Shown here one piece after another: positions 16,504-26,914 of a stretch of 64,000 bases of DNA. A program made the position numbers and the translations under genes. How positions within the stretch are numbered: the first letter of the stretch is position 1; each line of letters opens with the position of its first letter. Below the pieces are notes generated by a model. That model ran no database searches, was not told the DNA's origin, and saw nothing but the letters and a program-made list of their open reading frames with translations. Source of the stretch: Paracidovorax citrulli (GTDB lineage: Bacteria > Pseudomonadota > Gammaproteobacteria > Burkholderiales > Burkholderiaceae_C); the NCBI RefSeq assembly GCF_900100305.1, contig NZ_FNEY01000004.1:124001-188000 (forward strand), given 5' to 3'.

Positions 16504-17199
16504 TCAGGCCGCCGAGGCAACCGCGGTGCCCATGGCGGTTGCAGCCCGCGCCACCGCCTGGCTGAGCAGGGCATGACGCTCGCGCGTGGCCTTCAGGCAG
16601 CGCTCGACGATGCGCGGGGGCGAGGTGCGTGGTGTGCCCCCCTCGAAAGGCGGCTCGGGATCGTATTCGATCTGCAACTGGATCTGCCTTGCCGCATCCT
16701 CGTCCAACATGACCGAGACCGCCCTGAGGGCCATGTCGATTCCGGAGGTCACGCCGCCGGAGGTGATGATGTTTCCGTCGATGCAGGTGCGGGATTCGTC
16801 GGGAATGGCGCCGAACGAAACCAGAAACTCTCGAGCTTGCCAATGGCATGCAGCACGTTTTCCGCGCAGCAACCCCGCCGCGCCCAGCAGCAGCGAACCA
16901 GTACACACGCCGAGGATGAACTTCGCGTCCGCGGCCTGCCGGGCGGTGAAATCCACCCAGGCTGGGTCGACCAGAGCGTCATCGGTTCCCGGTCCGCCTG
17001 GCACCACGAGGATGTCGCAGGGCCCTGCATTGTCGAAAGTGGCTGTCGGTGCCAGGGTCAAGCCCCGATCCGAGCGAACAGGATCCATGGTGGGCGAAAC
17101 AAAGTCGATCTTGAAACCGGGGGCGCGCGCCAGTACTTCGAACGGGCCCGTCAGATCCAGTTGTGTCAAAGCAGGAAATAGTAGAAAGTTCACTTGCAT
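16504..17199 (-). CDS. DJ-1/PfpI superfamily protein, isonitrile hydratase-like
   Basis: A 231-residue protein starting MQVNFLLFPALTQLDLTGPFEVL behind an AAGGAG. The nucleophile elbow GVCTGSLLLGAAGLLRGKRA carries the catalytic Cys of the superfamily, and the layout through GGVTSGIDMAL matches the Pseudomonas isonitrile hydratase InhA, which hydrates isonitriles to N-formamides. Whether isonitriles are the substrate here is inference from that similarity. Its ATG overlaps the divergent ATG of the GlxA-type regulator (CATG at 17197-17200), so the two genes share a regulatory junction inside coding sequence. Confidence 0.8.
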   Translation of the reverse strand: MQVNFLLFPALTQLDLTGPFEVLARAPGFKIDFVSPTMDPVRSDRGLTLAPTATFDNAGPCDILVVPGGPGTDDALVDPAWVDFTARQAADAKFILGVCTGSLLLGAAGLLRGKRAACHWQAREFLVSFGAIPDESRTCIDGNIITSGGVTSGIDMALRAVSVMLDEDAARQIQLQIEYDPEPPFEGGTPRTSPPRIVERCLKATRERHALLSQAVARAATAMGTAVASAA

Positions 17200-18163
17200 G
17201 AAGACGCTCCTTAAAAACCAGACTCTAAAATTGAGGTCCGTTCTGGGTGCGCCAAAAACGGAAGCCATTGCGCCAATTCGGGTGGCGTTTCTGGTGTTTC
17301 CGAACTTTCAGCCAATTGACCTCAGCGGCCCTTGGCAGGCCTTCGCGACGGCCAATGAAGAGCTTGCGCAAATGCGCTATGAACTGAGCACATTCGGCCC
17401 CGAAGCAACGGCATCGACCAGCGATGGAGGACTGCGCATCCTGACCGGCCATTCGCTCGCGGAATCGGTGAAGTGGCAGCCTCACACGCTGGTCATTCCC
17501 GGTGGAGAAGGTGTGCATGCGGCTGCCGGAAACCCCGCTTTGCTCACCTGCCTGAGGGAGCTGGATCTCACGACCGGGCGGACCTGCAGCGTGTGCACGG
17601 GCGCGTTCCTGCTGGCAGCCACGGGAATGCTGGACAGGCATCGGGTGACAACCCATTGGCGCACGGCAGAACGGTTACGCCGGGAGTTCCCGCAACTGGA
17701 TGTGGCAGACGAGCAGATCTTTTGCGAGAGTGGAAAGTATTGGACCACTGCCGGGGTTACTGCCGGCATCGACCTGGCACTCGCACTGGTCGAGCGTGAC
17801 TGCGGCACGCTCATTGCCCAGCGCGTGGCGCGGCGCCTTGTCGTCTATTTGCGCCGTACGGGGGACCAGCGGCAGTACAGCCAGACGCTCCGGCTGCAAG
17901 ACAGGGCAGGCGCGCCGTTCGGCAAACTGGTTGAGAAAATCGAGGCCCGGTTATCCTTGCCCTGGACGGTGGACGACATGGCGATGGAGTGCAACATGTC
18001 GCGGCGCACCTTCCAGCGGAAATTCAAGGAGAGCTTCGGTGTAGGACCGTCCGATGTCGTCAAAATCCTGCGCGCCGAGCGAGAACAGCAACTTCTCAAT
18101 GCCGGGCACCTGCCCAGGAAAGAGGTGGCCCGCCAAATTGGATCCCCGAGCATTCGCCGGTGA
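17198..18163 (+). pseudogene. GlxA-type AraC-family regulator, C-terminally truncated
   Basis: A 321-codon frame with an N-terminal DJ-1/PfpI-like domain (RVAFLVFPNFQPIDLSGPW, SVCTGAFLLAATGMLDRHRV) and an AraC-type DNA-binding domain (WTVDDMAMECNMSRRTFQRKF). The second helix-turn-helix breaks off at VARQIGSPSIRR followed by TGA, where relatives continue with a Phe-rich helix for about 25 more residues. Small deletions near 18135-18160 are likely. DNA binding is probably impaired. Start is taken as ATG 17198; TTG 17231 is an alternative that would avoid overlap with the divergent gene. Confidence 0.65.
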
Positions 18164-18258
18164 TTCAAAACCGCGGTGGTAATGGCGGCACCATTCGCGG
18201 CAGGTTTGAAAATATCGATTGGACTGTGGGCAGGGCGCCCCGCGCGTCGCCCAAGATT

Positions 18259-19932
18259 TCACGAAGCCGTGCCGGCCGCGGCCAGCGCCAGGGCAGGGCC
18301 GGACTGGCTGGACAGCGCCACGGGACGGCGTAACTCCATGGGACCGGAGGAAGCGGAGGCGGCGGAAGACATGGCCAGCCGGCCATCGCCGAGCTGGAAC
18401 GTCGCCACTCCGCGCACCAGATCCTCGGCCTGCTTCTTGAGGCTGCCGGCCGCCGCGGCCATTTCCTCGACCAGCGCGGCGTTCTGCTGTGTCGCCCGGT
18501 CCATCTGCGTCACGGCCTCGCCTACTTGGCTCACGCCCGATGCCTGCTCCACGCTGGCGGCGCTGATCTCGCCCATGATGTCCGTCACGCGGTTGATGGC
18601 GCCGACGATCTCCTGCATGGTGGCACCGGCCTGGTCCACCAGCGCGTTGCCGGCCGCCACGCGCTCCACGCTGGCCCCGATGAGGTTCTTGATCTCCTTG
18701 GCCGCGTCGGCGGAGCGGCCCGCCAGGCTGCGCACCTCGCTGGCCACCACGGCGAAGCCCCGGCCCTGCTCGCCGGCCCGGGCGGCTTCCACGGCCGCGT
18801 TCAGTGCCAGGATGTTGGTCTGGAAGGCGATGCCGTCGATCACCTGGATGATGTCCGCGATCTGCCGGGACGACTCGTTGATGCCCTTCATGGTTTCCAC
18901 GACCTGGCCCACGACCTCGCCGCCCTGCACCGCGACCATGGCCGCATTCTTGGCGAGCTGGTTGGCCTGGCGCGCGCTGTCGGCGTTCTGCTGCACGGTG
19001 GTGCCCAGCTCTTCCATGGAGGCGGCCGTCTGCTCCAGCGCGCTCGCCTGGCTCTCGGTGCGGCCGCTGAGGTCCTGGTTGCCCTGGGATATCTCCGCGC
19101 TCGCCGTCGCCACGGCTTCCGCGTTCTGGCGCACATTGCCCACGGTCGTCCGCAAGTGTTCGCGGGTCGCCTCGAGCGCCTGCATCATCTGCGCGAGCTC
19201 GTCCTTCCCGCTGGTCGCAAGGGGATGGCCGAGTTCGCCGCGGGCCATGCGCAGGGCCGCGTCCATGCCCTGCCGGGACCGGCGCGACAGGTTGCCCGCC
19301 AGCAGGACGGCGATCACGGCGCTGAGCGCGATCATCGCCACCAGTCCGGCCGCGAGTTGCACGCGGCCTTCCCTGTAGGTGGCCGCGGCGCGTTCGGCGG
19401 CGAGATCGCTGCCCTTGTTGTTGATGGCGATCAGGTCGTCGAGCGCCTGGTTGGCGGCCCGGTAGGCCACGGCTGCCGGGCCCACGAAGATCGCGCGCAC
19501 CGCGTCGATGTCGTTGTTCCTTGCGTGCTGCAGTTGCTGCGGCAGTGTCGAGCTGTAGGCCGCGACCTGATTGCGCAGCTCCTCGTAGAGCGGTCGTTCT
19601 TCGGCGTTGGTGAAGAGCGGGGCTGCGGCCTCGACGGAGGCATTGAGCGCCGTGCTGGCGCTTTCCACCGCGGCGATCGCCTGCGGCATGGGCGAATTGG
19701 GCCCCGTGAGGATCAGGCCCAGGCGGGCGATGCGCAGGGCAGACAGATTCCTGCTGATCGTTCCCGAGGCCGCCACGCTTGGCAGGGACTTCCGGGATAT
19801 CTCGGTGGAGCGGTCGTTCATGCTGGACAGGTTGGCAACGCCCAGCAGGCTGACGATACAGGCGATGACCAGCACGAGGCCGAAGCCGGCCAGCAGTTTG
19901 GTGCGCATCATCCAGTTATCGAGGGTCATCAT
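18259..19932 (-). CDS. Methyl-accepting chemotaxis protein
   Basis: A 557-residue chemoreceptor. A first transmembrane helix (LLAGFGLVLVIACIVSLLGV) is followed by a periplasmic four-helix-bundle sensor of about 170 residues, a second helix (VAMIALSAVIAVLLAG), a HAMP region and the signalling domain with the conserved hairpin tip EVVETMKGINESSRQIADII through DGIAFQTNILALNAAVEAARAGEQGRGFAVVA. No CheR-docking pentapeptide is seen at the Ala/Ser-rich C-terminus. It reports to CheA/CheW; the ligand is unknown. No chemotaxis genes are adjacent, so it is a dispersed receptor. Confidence 0.95.
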   Translation of the reverse strand: MMTLDNWMMRTKLLAGFGLVLVIACIVSLLGVANLSSMNDRSTEISRKSLPSVAASGTISRNLSALRIARLGLILTGPNSPMPQAIAAVESASTALNASVEAAAPLFTNAEERPLYEELRNQVAAYSSTLPQQLQHARNNDIDAVRAIFVGPAAVAYRAANQALDDLIAINNKGSDLAAERAAATYREGRVQLAAGLVAMIALSAVIAVLLAGNLSRRSRQGMDAALRMARGELGHPLATSGKDELAQMMQALEATREHLRTTVGNVRQNAEAVATASAEISQGNQDLSGRTESQASALEQTAASMEELGTTVQQNADSARQANQLAKNAAMVAVQGGEVVGQVVETMKGINESSRQIADIIQVIDGIAFQTNILALNAAVEAARAGEQGRGFAVVASEVRSLAGRSADAAKEIKNLIGASVERVAAGNALVDQAGATMQEIVGAINRVTDIMGEISAASVEQASGVSQVGEAVTQMDRATQQNAALVEEMAAAAGSLKKQAEDLVRGVATFQLGDGRLAMSSAASASSGPMELRRPVALSSQSGPALALAAAGTAS

Positions 19933-20108
19933 GGTCTTTCTAAGGGGGAAACGCCGCCGGAGCGGGGGCGGATATGGGGGAGGCGCTGGGGTTGTTATGT
20001 GTCTGGAAGCGCTCTGGATGTAATCGTATGTAATTTTATGAGCTCTTCTGTAGGCCGGTTGCCCGACTTGTCCGCACTCGCCTGGTTTATGGCGCCAACA
20101 CGACAGAA

Positions 20109-20137
20109 CGCCCGCATCCGTTGGGCGGATGCGGGCG
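20109..20137 (-). terminator. Hairpin downstream of the hemerythrin gene
   Basis: A perfect 12-bp stem (CGCCCGCATCCG with CGGATGCGGGCG) around TTGGG, about 50 bp after the hemerythrin stop and upstream of the chemoreceptor gene. On the minus strand TTCTGTCG follows, so the T-tract is weak; termination is likely but not certain. Confidence 0.65.
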
Positions 20138-20189
20138 CAGCGAGGGGCCGGATGGCTGCATGGGCAGCCCGGCAGGGCAGGCGGACCGG

Positions 20190-20687
20190 TCAGGCGAGGG
20201 CCTGCATTTCCTCCATCAATTCATCCTTGCGGGCCTGCAGCGTGTCGCGCATGGCCACCAGGTCGAGCTTGCGTGCCGCGCGGGCCTTGACGAAGATTTC
20301 GTTGCGCTCTTCCTTGACGTGGTGGTCGATGTATTCGCCCAGGACGGTGACCTTGGCGTCGAACTTGTCGTCCATGGCATCGCCGGCCTGGATCTGGGCA
20401 ATGAGATCCTTGGCGCTGGCGTGCTCGACCTCGGCTTCGTCGAGCAGGTCGGTTTCGCGCAGCGCGTCGCGCAGGGCCGGATAGAAGATTTCCTCCTCGA
20501 TCTGCGCATGCACGGTCAACTCCAGGCAGATCTGCTGCGCCAGTTCGCGCTTCTTGGCGACGGACGTCTTCGATTTGGAGCCGGCCAGTTCTTCGTACTC
20601 CTTGAACATCTTCTTCACCTTCCGATGGTCCGCATCCAGGAGGCTGCAGGCATCGGCAGGGGTCCGCTGGTTCGTCGTCGTGGGCAT
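20190..20687 (-). CDS. Hemerythrin HHE domain protein
   Basis: A 165-residue four-helix protein of the hemerythrin HHE family. Iron-ligand positions are visible as LLDADHRKVKKMF, HAQIEEEIFYPAL, VEHASAKDL and YIDHHVKEERNEIF. Such proteins bind oxygen, NO or iron at a di-iron site, usually in the cytoplasm, and are often tied to redox or nitrosative stress. The start at 20687 has GAGGAAAA 5 nt upstream. A Lys/Arg/Glu-rich C-terminus follows the last ligand. It stands alone, with a long gene-free stretch upstream. Confidence 0.9.
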   Translation of the reverse strand: MPTTTNQRTPADACSLLDADHRKVKKMFKEYEELAGSKSKTSVAKKRELAQQICLELTVHAQIEEEIFYPALRDALRETDLLDEAEVEHASAKDLIAQIQAGDAMDDKFDAKVTVLGEYIDHHVKEERNEIFVKARAARKLDLVAMRDTLQARKDELMEEMQALA

Positions 20688-21276
20688 GGTGTTTTCCTCG
20701 TAAGGTGTTGGAAAACCCATTGTCTTTTTACCGTCACGCCTGGCCGTAGGAGCGGCGCCTGTGTGTCCGTCTTCCCATGGCGCTGCGGGCCATGCGACTG
20801 GCTCCTGTCGAGCCCGTGCCCGTCCTGCGCGGCACTTGCCGTCACGTGCGATGCTGTCGTTGCGGCCGCGTCCCAGAGCGTAGTCGGGTGTGGTGGTTCC
20901 CGCCATGCTGCGCATATCGTTGCAGGCCGTGATGTCCACGGTCGGGGTGCCGGGCAGTTCCGTCCGGATGTCCGCCGTCGATGCGAACGACACCACGACG
21001 TTGCGGTGGAACAGTCTTCGTAGAGCGGCAGGCCGGCGGTGCGCACCCCGGTGCCGTCCAGGCGCATCAGGCGTTCGGATTCCGCACCAGCCGTGGAAGC
21101 AGGATGGCCTCGCAGAGCAGCCGCGAGGCGTGGCTGACGATGCCGGCATGCCGGTCGGTGCCGGATGCCTCCGCGTAGTGCGTGTCGGTGGGGCAGGGCA
21201 GGGTCGCGTAGATCGATGGCATCCCCTGTATCGGCATGGAACGCCTAAATGGATTTTTTGCTTTATCGTTCTGATT
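20688..21276. other. 589-base stretch with coding-like fragments but no intact gene
   Basis: No complete gene is seen. On the minus strand a 56-codon frame runs 21237-21067 (MPIQGMPSIYATLPCPTDT...), its TGA overlapping an ATG that opens MRLDGTGVRTAGLPLYED. A frame change near 21015 would continue this as LFHRNVVVSFASTADIRTEL and then GTPTVDITACNDM. These look like pieces of one decayed reading frame, but I do not recognise the family. The rest is the presumed promoter region of the hemerythrin gene. Confidence 0.35.
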
Positions 21277-22254
21277 TCATGATGGTTGCCCATCCATGGC
21301 GTGAATCCGGGGCGCCACCCGGGAAGCCCACCATGTGGAGGCGAGCGGAACCAGCACCGCGGTGATCACGACGCATGCCGCGACCAGCGCCGTCGCGGAT
21401 GGCGCTACGGTAGCGAACTGCGGTGCTGCCTGGGCGACGAGGTGCGGCGTGGCCACTGCCGCGCCCGCGGTGCTGGACGCGGCGATGCCCGCAGTGCCGC
21501 GTCCGCCGCCGATGAAGATGTCCGCCAGAACGAGGGCCGTGCCCGAGACGGCCATGACGGCCAGCGCCATCGCGATGCCCGGCATCCCGGCTTCCACCAC
21601 CACGCGCAGGTCGATCGTGTTGCCGAGTGCGAAGGCGAAGAAGGGAATCAGGACGCGCGTGGCAGGAGAGAAGAAGCTTCGCAGTTCGGGATCGAGATTG
21701 CCGAGCACGAAGCCGGCGATGAAGGGAATGGCCACGCCGACCAGCAGGCGGGGCTCGAATGCGGCGAGGCCGGTGGAGCCGAGGATGAGCATGGTCACCA
21801 GCGGCCCCGATTCCAATCCGATCAGCACCGAGACGCCCGCTTCTTCGCGGGTTCCGTGCTCTTCCATGATCGACGCATAGAGGCCCCCGTTGGTCATGTC
21901 CAGCGCCGCCACGACGGCCAGCACCGACAGCCCGGCGAAGAATCCGGTGCGCAGGCCGTCCACAGGAATCCACAGGGGGAGCAGCCACGCAGCCAGCCAG
22001 GCCGTGCCGATCTTGGCGCCGACCAGCGCCCCTGATTTGCGCAGCAGGGCACCCGTGGCCCGCAGATGGATGGACGCCCCGAGGCAGAACATCCAGACGG
22101 CCAGTATGGGCACCACGCCGGAGATCAGCCCCTGCGTGAACGAGCCGTAGTACTTGCCGGTGTCCGGCCGTACTGTGTGGAGCGCGGCTCCCAGCAGGAG
22201 CGGGACGAGCATCATGCCGCCCGGTATCTTTTCGATGGTGGATTTGATTTTCAT
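21277..22254 (-). CDS. kdgT: 2-keto-3-deoxygluconate permease (KdgT family)
   Basis: A 325-residue inner-membrane transporter, close in length and sequence to E. coli KdgT (327): it starts [22 protein letters not shown] and contains [41 protein letters not shown] and [22 protein letters not shown]. KdgT imports 2-keto-3-deoxy-gluconate-type acids by proton symport. The frame is open further upstream but the ATG at 22254 aligns with the family start. It is transcribed away from an SDR dehydrogenase and an FAH-family hydrolase, pointing to uptake of a 2-keto-3-deoxy sugar acid. Confidence 0.9.
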   Translation of the reverse strand: MKIKSTIEKIPGGMMLVPLLLGAALHTVRPDTGKYYGSFTQGLISGVVPILAVWMFCLGASIHLRATGALLRKSGALVGAKIGTAWLAAWLLPLWIPVDGLRTGFFAGLSVLAVVAALDMTNGGLYASIMEEHGTREEAGVSVLIGLESGPLVTMLILGSTGLAAFEPRLLVGVAIPFIAGFVLGNLDPELRSFFSPATRVLIPFFAFALGNTIDLRVVVEAGMPGIAMALAVMAVSGTALVLADIFIGGGRGTAGIAASSTAGAAVATPHLVAQAAPQFATVAPSATALVAACVVITAVLVPLASTWWASRVAPRIHAMDGQPS

Positions 22255-22404
22255 GGTGATGTATTGAGCTGGCCGCTCAGCGGGAGCATATTGCGGGGTG
22301 CCTTGGGAACGGTGCGCTTTGCCAGCGGAAATAGCGCCGTTCATTAATGGAGTGGATTAATTGTTTTTTGCCTGATTGACTCGGCTTTTCTGGAGGGAGC
22401 TTCG

Positions 22405-23174
22405 ATGCGACGTTTGCAAGGAAAAACCGTCCTGGTCACCGCCGCGGGCCAGGGCATCGGCAGGGCCAGCGCCCTGGCGATGGTCCGGGAGGGGCCGAGG
22501 CCTGGGCCACGGACATCGATGACCAGGCCCTGGCCGAGCTCGCTGCCGAAGCGGCCCTCGAGGACAGCCCGCCCCTGAGAACGGCCCGCCTGGACGTGCG
22601 GGACAGCGCAGCGGTCCACGCCTTCGCCGGGCATACCGGCCGGGTGGACGTGCTGTTCAACTGCGCGGGCTACGTGCACCACGGCGACATCCTCGCGTGC
22701 GAGGAGAAGGATTGGGATTTCACTTTCGATCTGAACGTCAAGTCCATGTACCGCACCATCCGCGCCTACCTGCCGTCCATGCTCGCAGGAGGGGGCGGCT
22801 GCATCATCAACATGGCCTCGGCGGCGTCCAGCGTGAAAGGCGTGCCAAACCGCTTTGCCTACGGTGCCTCCAAGGCGGCGGTGACCGGACTGACGAAGGC
22901 GCTGGCGACCGACTATGTCCAGAAGGGCATCCGCTGCAATGCCATCTGCCCGGGCACCATCGAATCTCCCTCGCTGCGAGGGCGCATCCGGGAGCAGTCC
23001 GCGCGCTCCGGTGCCGATGAGGCCGAAGTCCGGGCCGCCTTCGTCGCGCGGCAGCCGGCCGGTCGCCTGGGGCGCCCCGAAGAGGTGGCCGCGCTGGTGG
23101 TGTATCTCGCGAGCGACGAGGCCTCCTTCACGACCGGCGCCATCCACATGATCGACGGTGGATGGTCCAACTGA
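22405..23174 (+). pseudogene. SDR dehydrogenase, probable 2-keto-3-deoxy-L-fuconate type, one-base frameshift
   Basis: A GGAGGGA site precedes ATG 22405, which opens MRRLQGKTVLVTAAGQGIGR, the SDR cofactor loop. At 22491-22494 a run of four G appears to lack one G: the frame shifts and would stop soon after, while the correct reading (AEAWATDIDDQALAELAAEAA) continues in the next frame to the stop at 23174. The rest is complete: NCAGYVHH, the active-site Ser in INMASAASSVKG, YGASK with catalytic Tyr and Lys, and a GGWSN end. The family resembles 2-keto-3-deoxy-L-fuconate 4-dehydrogenases. Either a recent inactivation or a homopolymer sequencing error. Confidence 0.85.
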
Positions 23175-23219
23175 CGCAGGTTCGCCGAGAATGTCCGGCA
23201 AACCCGTCTGGAGATACGC

Positions 23220-24071
23220 ATGAAATTGGTACGTTACGGCCAGCCTGGCCGGGAAAAGCCCGGACTCGTCGATGCCGAGGGCCGGATACGCGACCTCTCG
23301 GGGCATGTGTCCGACGTGGATCCCGACCTGCTGTCGTCGCCCGAAGCCTGGGCGTCGTTGTCCAGCCTCGATCCTGCGAGCGTGCCCGTGGTGGATGGGA
23401 GCGTGCGCTACGGTCCCCCCGTTGCCCGTGTAGGCAAGATCGTCTGCGTGGGGCTCAACTACGCGGACCACGCGGCGGAAACGGGGGCGCCGATCCCGGC
23501 CGAGCCCATTCTTTTCCTGAAGCCGAGCTCCTGCATCGTCGGGCCGGACGATACCGTGGTGATTCCCCGCGGCTCCACCAAGACCGACTGGGAGGTCGAA
23601 CTGGGCGTGGTGATCGGCCGCAAGGCCTCGTATGTCGCCGAGGGCGATGCGATGGACCACGTGGCGGGCTACACGGTGGTCAATGACGTATCCGAGCGGG
23701 CTTACCAGATGGAGCGCGGAGGCCAGTGGGACAAGGGCAAGGGATGCGACACCTTCGCGCCCATCGGCCCCTGGCTGGTTTCGAAGGACGAGGTGCCCGA
23801 CCCGCAAAACCTCCGCCTGTGGCTCGATGTCAACGGCCGGCGCTACCAGGACGGCAGCACGCGCACGATGATCTTCCCGGTGGCCAGGCTGGTGAGCTAC
23901 ATCAGCGAATTCATGTCGCTCATGCCGGGCGACATCATCAGTACCGGAACGCCGCCCGGCGTGGGCCTGGGCCAGAAGCCGCCGGTGTACCTGAAGGCGG
24001 GCGACACCATGCGGCTGGGCATCGAAGGCCTGGGCGAGCAGACGCAGGCCACGCGCGCCTGGGCGCGCTGA
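23220..24071 (+). CDS. Fumarylacetoacetate hydrolase-family protein, probable 2,4-diketo-3-deoxy sugar acid hydrolase
   Basis: A 283-residue FAH-fold enzyme. The metal and substrate region is intact: VCVGLNYADHAAETG, PILFLKPSSCIVGPDD, DWEVELGVVIG and the C-terminal GDIISTGTPPGVG. Relatives in the non-phosphorylative L-fucose/L-rhamnose routes split 2,4-diketo-3-deoxy acids into pyruvate and lactate; ureidoglycolate lyase is a common database name for the same group. It starts 45 bp after the SDR gene with GGAGA upstream, so both belong to one operon facing kdgT. The reaction is inferred from family and context. Confidence 0.85.
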   Translation: MKLVRYGQPGREKPGLVDAEGRIRDLSGHVSDVDPDLLSSPEAWASLSSLDPASVPVVDGSVRYGPPVARVGKIVCVGLNYADHAAETGAPIPAEPILFLKPSSCIVGPDDTVVIPRGSTKTDWEVELGVVIGRKASYVAEGDAMDHVAGYTVVNDVSERAYQMERGGQWDKGKGCDTFAPIGPWLVSKDEVPDPQNLRLWLDVNGRRYQDGSTRTMIFPVARLVSYISEFMSLMPGDIISTGTPPGVGLGQKPPVYLKAGDTMRLGIEGLGEQTQATRAWAR

Positions 24072-24107
24072 TCCGTTCCGTGCTCCGGTTCCGGTGCGGG
24101 CCCTGCC

Positions 24108-25403
<1,296 letters not shown>

Positions 25404-25432
25404 TGGCAGGTTCTTAGAATCGCACCCATTCT

Positions 25433-26887
25433 ATGAAACGCGCACTCACCCTCCTGGGCCTGCTGGCCTGCGTGCATGCCGGGGCCCAGCCCCCCGCTGT
25501 CGCCACGTCCTATCCCTCGCCTGCGTCGGCGCAAGGCTCCCAGCCCGGGGCCCGGGCGCCCGGCGTGCATCAATACACGCTGCGCAACGGCATGCAGCTG
25601 TTCGTGCAGACCGACCGGCGCGCGCCCACCGCAGTGCACATGGTGTGGGTGCGGGTCGGCTCGATGGACGAGGTGGACGGCACATCGGGCGTGGCCCACG
25701 CCCTGGAGCACATGATGTTCAAGGGCACGAAGACGGTGCCGCCAGGACAGTTCTCGCGCCGCATCGCCGCGTTGGGCGGACAGGAAAACGCGTTCACCAA
25801 CCGCGACTACACGGGCTACTACCAGCAGATTCCCGCGAAGCGCCTCGCGGAAGTCATGCGCCTGGAAGCCGACCGGTTCGCGCACAACCAATGGCCGGAC
25901 GCGGAGTTCAGCAAGGAGATCGAGGTCATCAAGGAGGAGCGGCGCATGCGCACGGACGATCAGCCGCGCGCGGCCCTGATGGAGCAGCTCAACGCCGCCG
26001 TGTTCACGGCGTCTCCCTACCGGCGGCCGGTGGTCGGCTGGATGAGCGACCTGAATGCGATGACGCCGGACGATGTCCGCGCGTTCCACCGCCAGTGGTA
26101 CGTGCCCGCGAACGCCGCCATCGTGGTGGCCGGCGACGTGGACCCGGAAGCCGTCCGCAAGCTCGCCGAGGACACCTACGGCCGCATTCCCGCAGCGGCG
26201 GTACCGGTGCGCAAGCCGCGCACCGAGCCGGCCCAGCGCGGCCTGCGCCGCATCGATTTCAAGGCGCCCGCGGAACAGGCCTTCGTCGCGATGGCGTTCC
26301 GGGTGCCCGGGCTGCAGCGGCTGGAGCAGCTCACGGATTCCGACCGCGATGCGCTGGCGTTGATGATGCTTTCGGGCGTGCTCAGCGGCTACGACGGCGC
26401 ACGGCTGGAGCGCTCTCTCACGCAGGGGGCCGACCGCGTGGCCGACGGAGCGGACAGCGGTGCCTCCGTCATGGGCCGGGGGCCGAGCCTGTTCCTGTTG
26501 AGCGGCGTCCCCGCGGGTGGCAAGACGGCGCAGCAGGTCGAGGCCGCGCTACGGGCCGAGGTGGCCCGCGTGGCGCGCGAAGGGGTGGGCGATGCCGAAC
26601 TCTCGCGCGTGAAGACGCAGTGGGCGGCATCCACCATCTATGCACGCGATTCGCTGCAGGCGCAGGCGAGCGACCTGGGCAGCAACTGGGTGCAGGGCCT
26701 GCCGCCCGACGCCGACGCGCGGCTGCTGGCGCTGCTGCGCGAGGTGACGCCGGCGCAGGTCCAGGCCGTGGCCGGCCGCTATTTCGGCGATGACCAGTTG
26801 ACCGTGGCCACCCTGGTGCCACAGCCGGTGGCCCCCGGTTCCCGCCGTCCCGCCGCTCCCGCGAGCGCCGACGGACGCATGCACTGA
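25433..26887 (+). CDS. M16 family zinc metallopeptidase (catalytic subunit)
   Basis: A 484-residue peptidase with a signal peptide (LTLLGLLACVHAGAQ), so probably periplasmic. The inverted zinc motif HALEH (His89, Glu92, His93) is intact, as is the downstream ENAFTNRDYTGYY segment that shapes the active site. It belongs to the PqqL/processing-peptidase group, whose members usually work as a pair of an active and an inactive subunit. The following gene, 27 bp downstream, encodes an M16 protein without the zinc motif, which fits that scheme. The substrate is unknown. Confidence 0.93.
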   Translation: MKRALTLLGLLACVHAGAQPPAVATSYPSPASAQGSQPGARAPGVHQYTLRNGMQLFVQTDRRAPTAVHMVWVRVGSMDEVDGTSGVAHALEHMMFKGTKTVPPGQFSRRIAALGGQENAFTNRDYTGYYQQIPAKRLAEVMRLEADRFAHNQWPDAEFSKEIEVIKEERRMRTDDQPRAALMEQLNAAVFTASPYRRPVVGWMSDLNAMTPDDVRAFHRQWYVPANAAIVVAGDVDPEAVRKLAEDTYGRIPAAAVPVRKPRTEPAQRGLRRIDFKAPAEQAFVAMAFRVPGLQRLEQLTDSDRDALALMMLSGVLSGYDGARLERSLTQGADRVADGADSGASVMGRGPSLFLLSGVPAGGKTAQQVEAALRAEVARVAREGVGDAELSRVKTQWAASTIYARDSLQAQASDLGSNWVQGLPPDADARLLALLREVTPAQVQAVAGRYFGDDQLTVATLVPQPVAPGSRRPAAPASADGRMH

Positions 26888-26914
26888 CGCGCCGCCGGTC
26901 GGAAGGAATTTCCC

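Noticed and set aside
19933-20108. Sigma-28 flagellar promoter for the chemoreceptor gene
   Set aside because: A TAAA-like string exists upstream on the minus strand, but no GCCGATAA-like -10 follows at the right distance.
23220-24071. Fumarylacetoacetase of tyrosine degradation or ureidoglycolate lyase of purine degradation
   Set aside because: No tyrosine- or allantoin-pathway gene nearby; the SDR and KdgT neighbours favour sugar acid catabolism.
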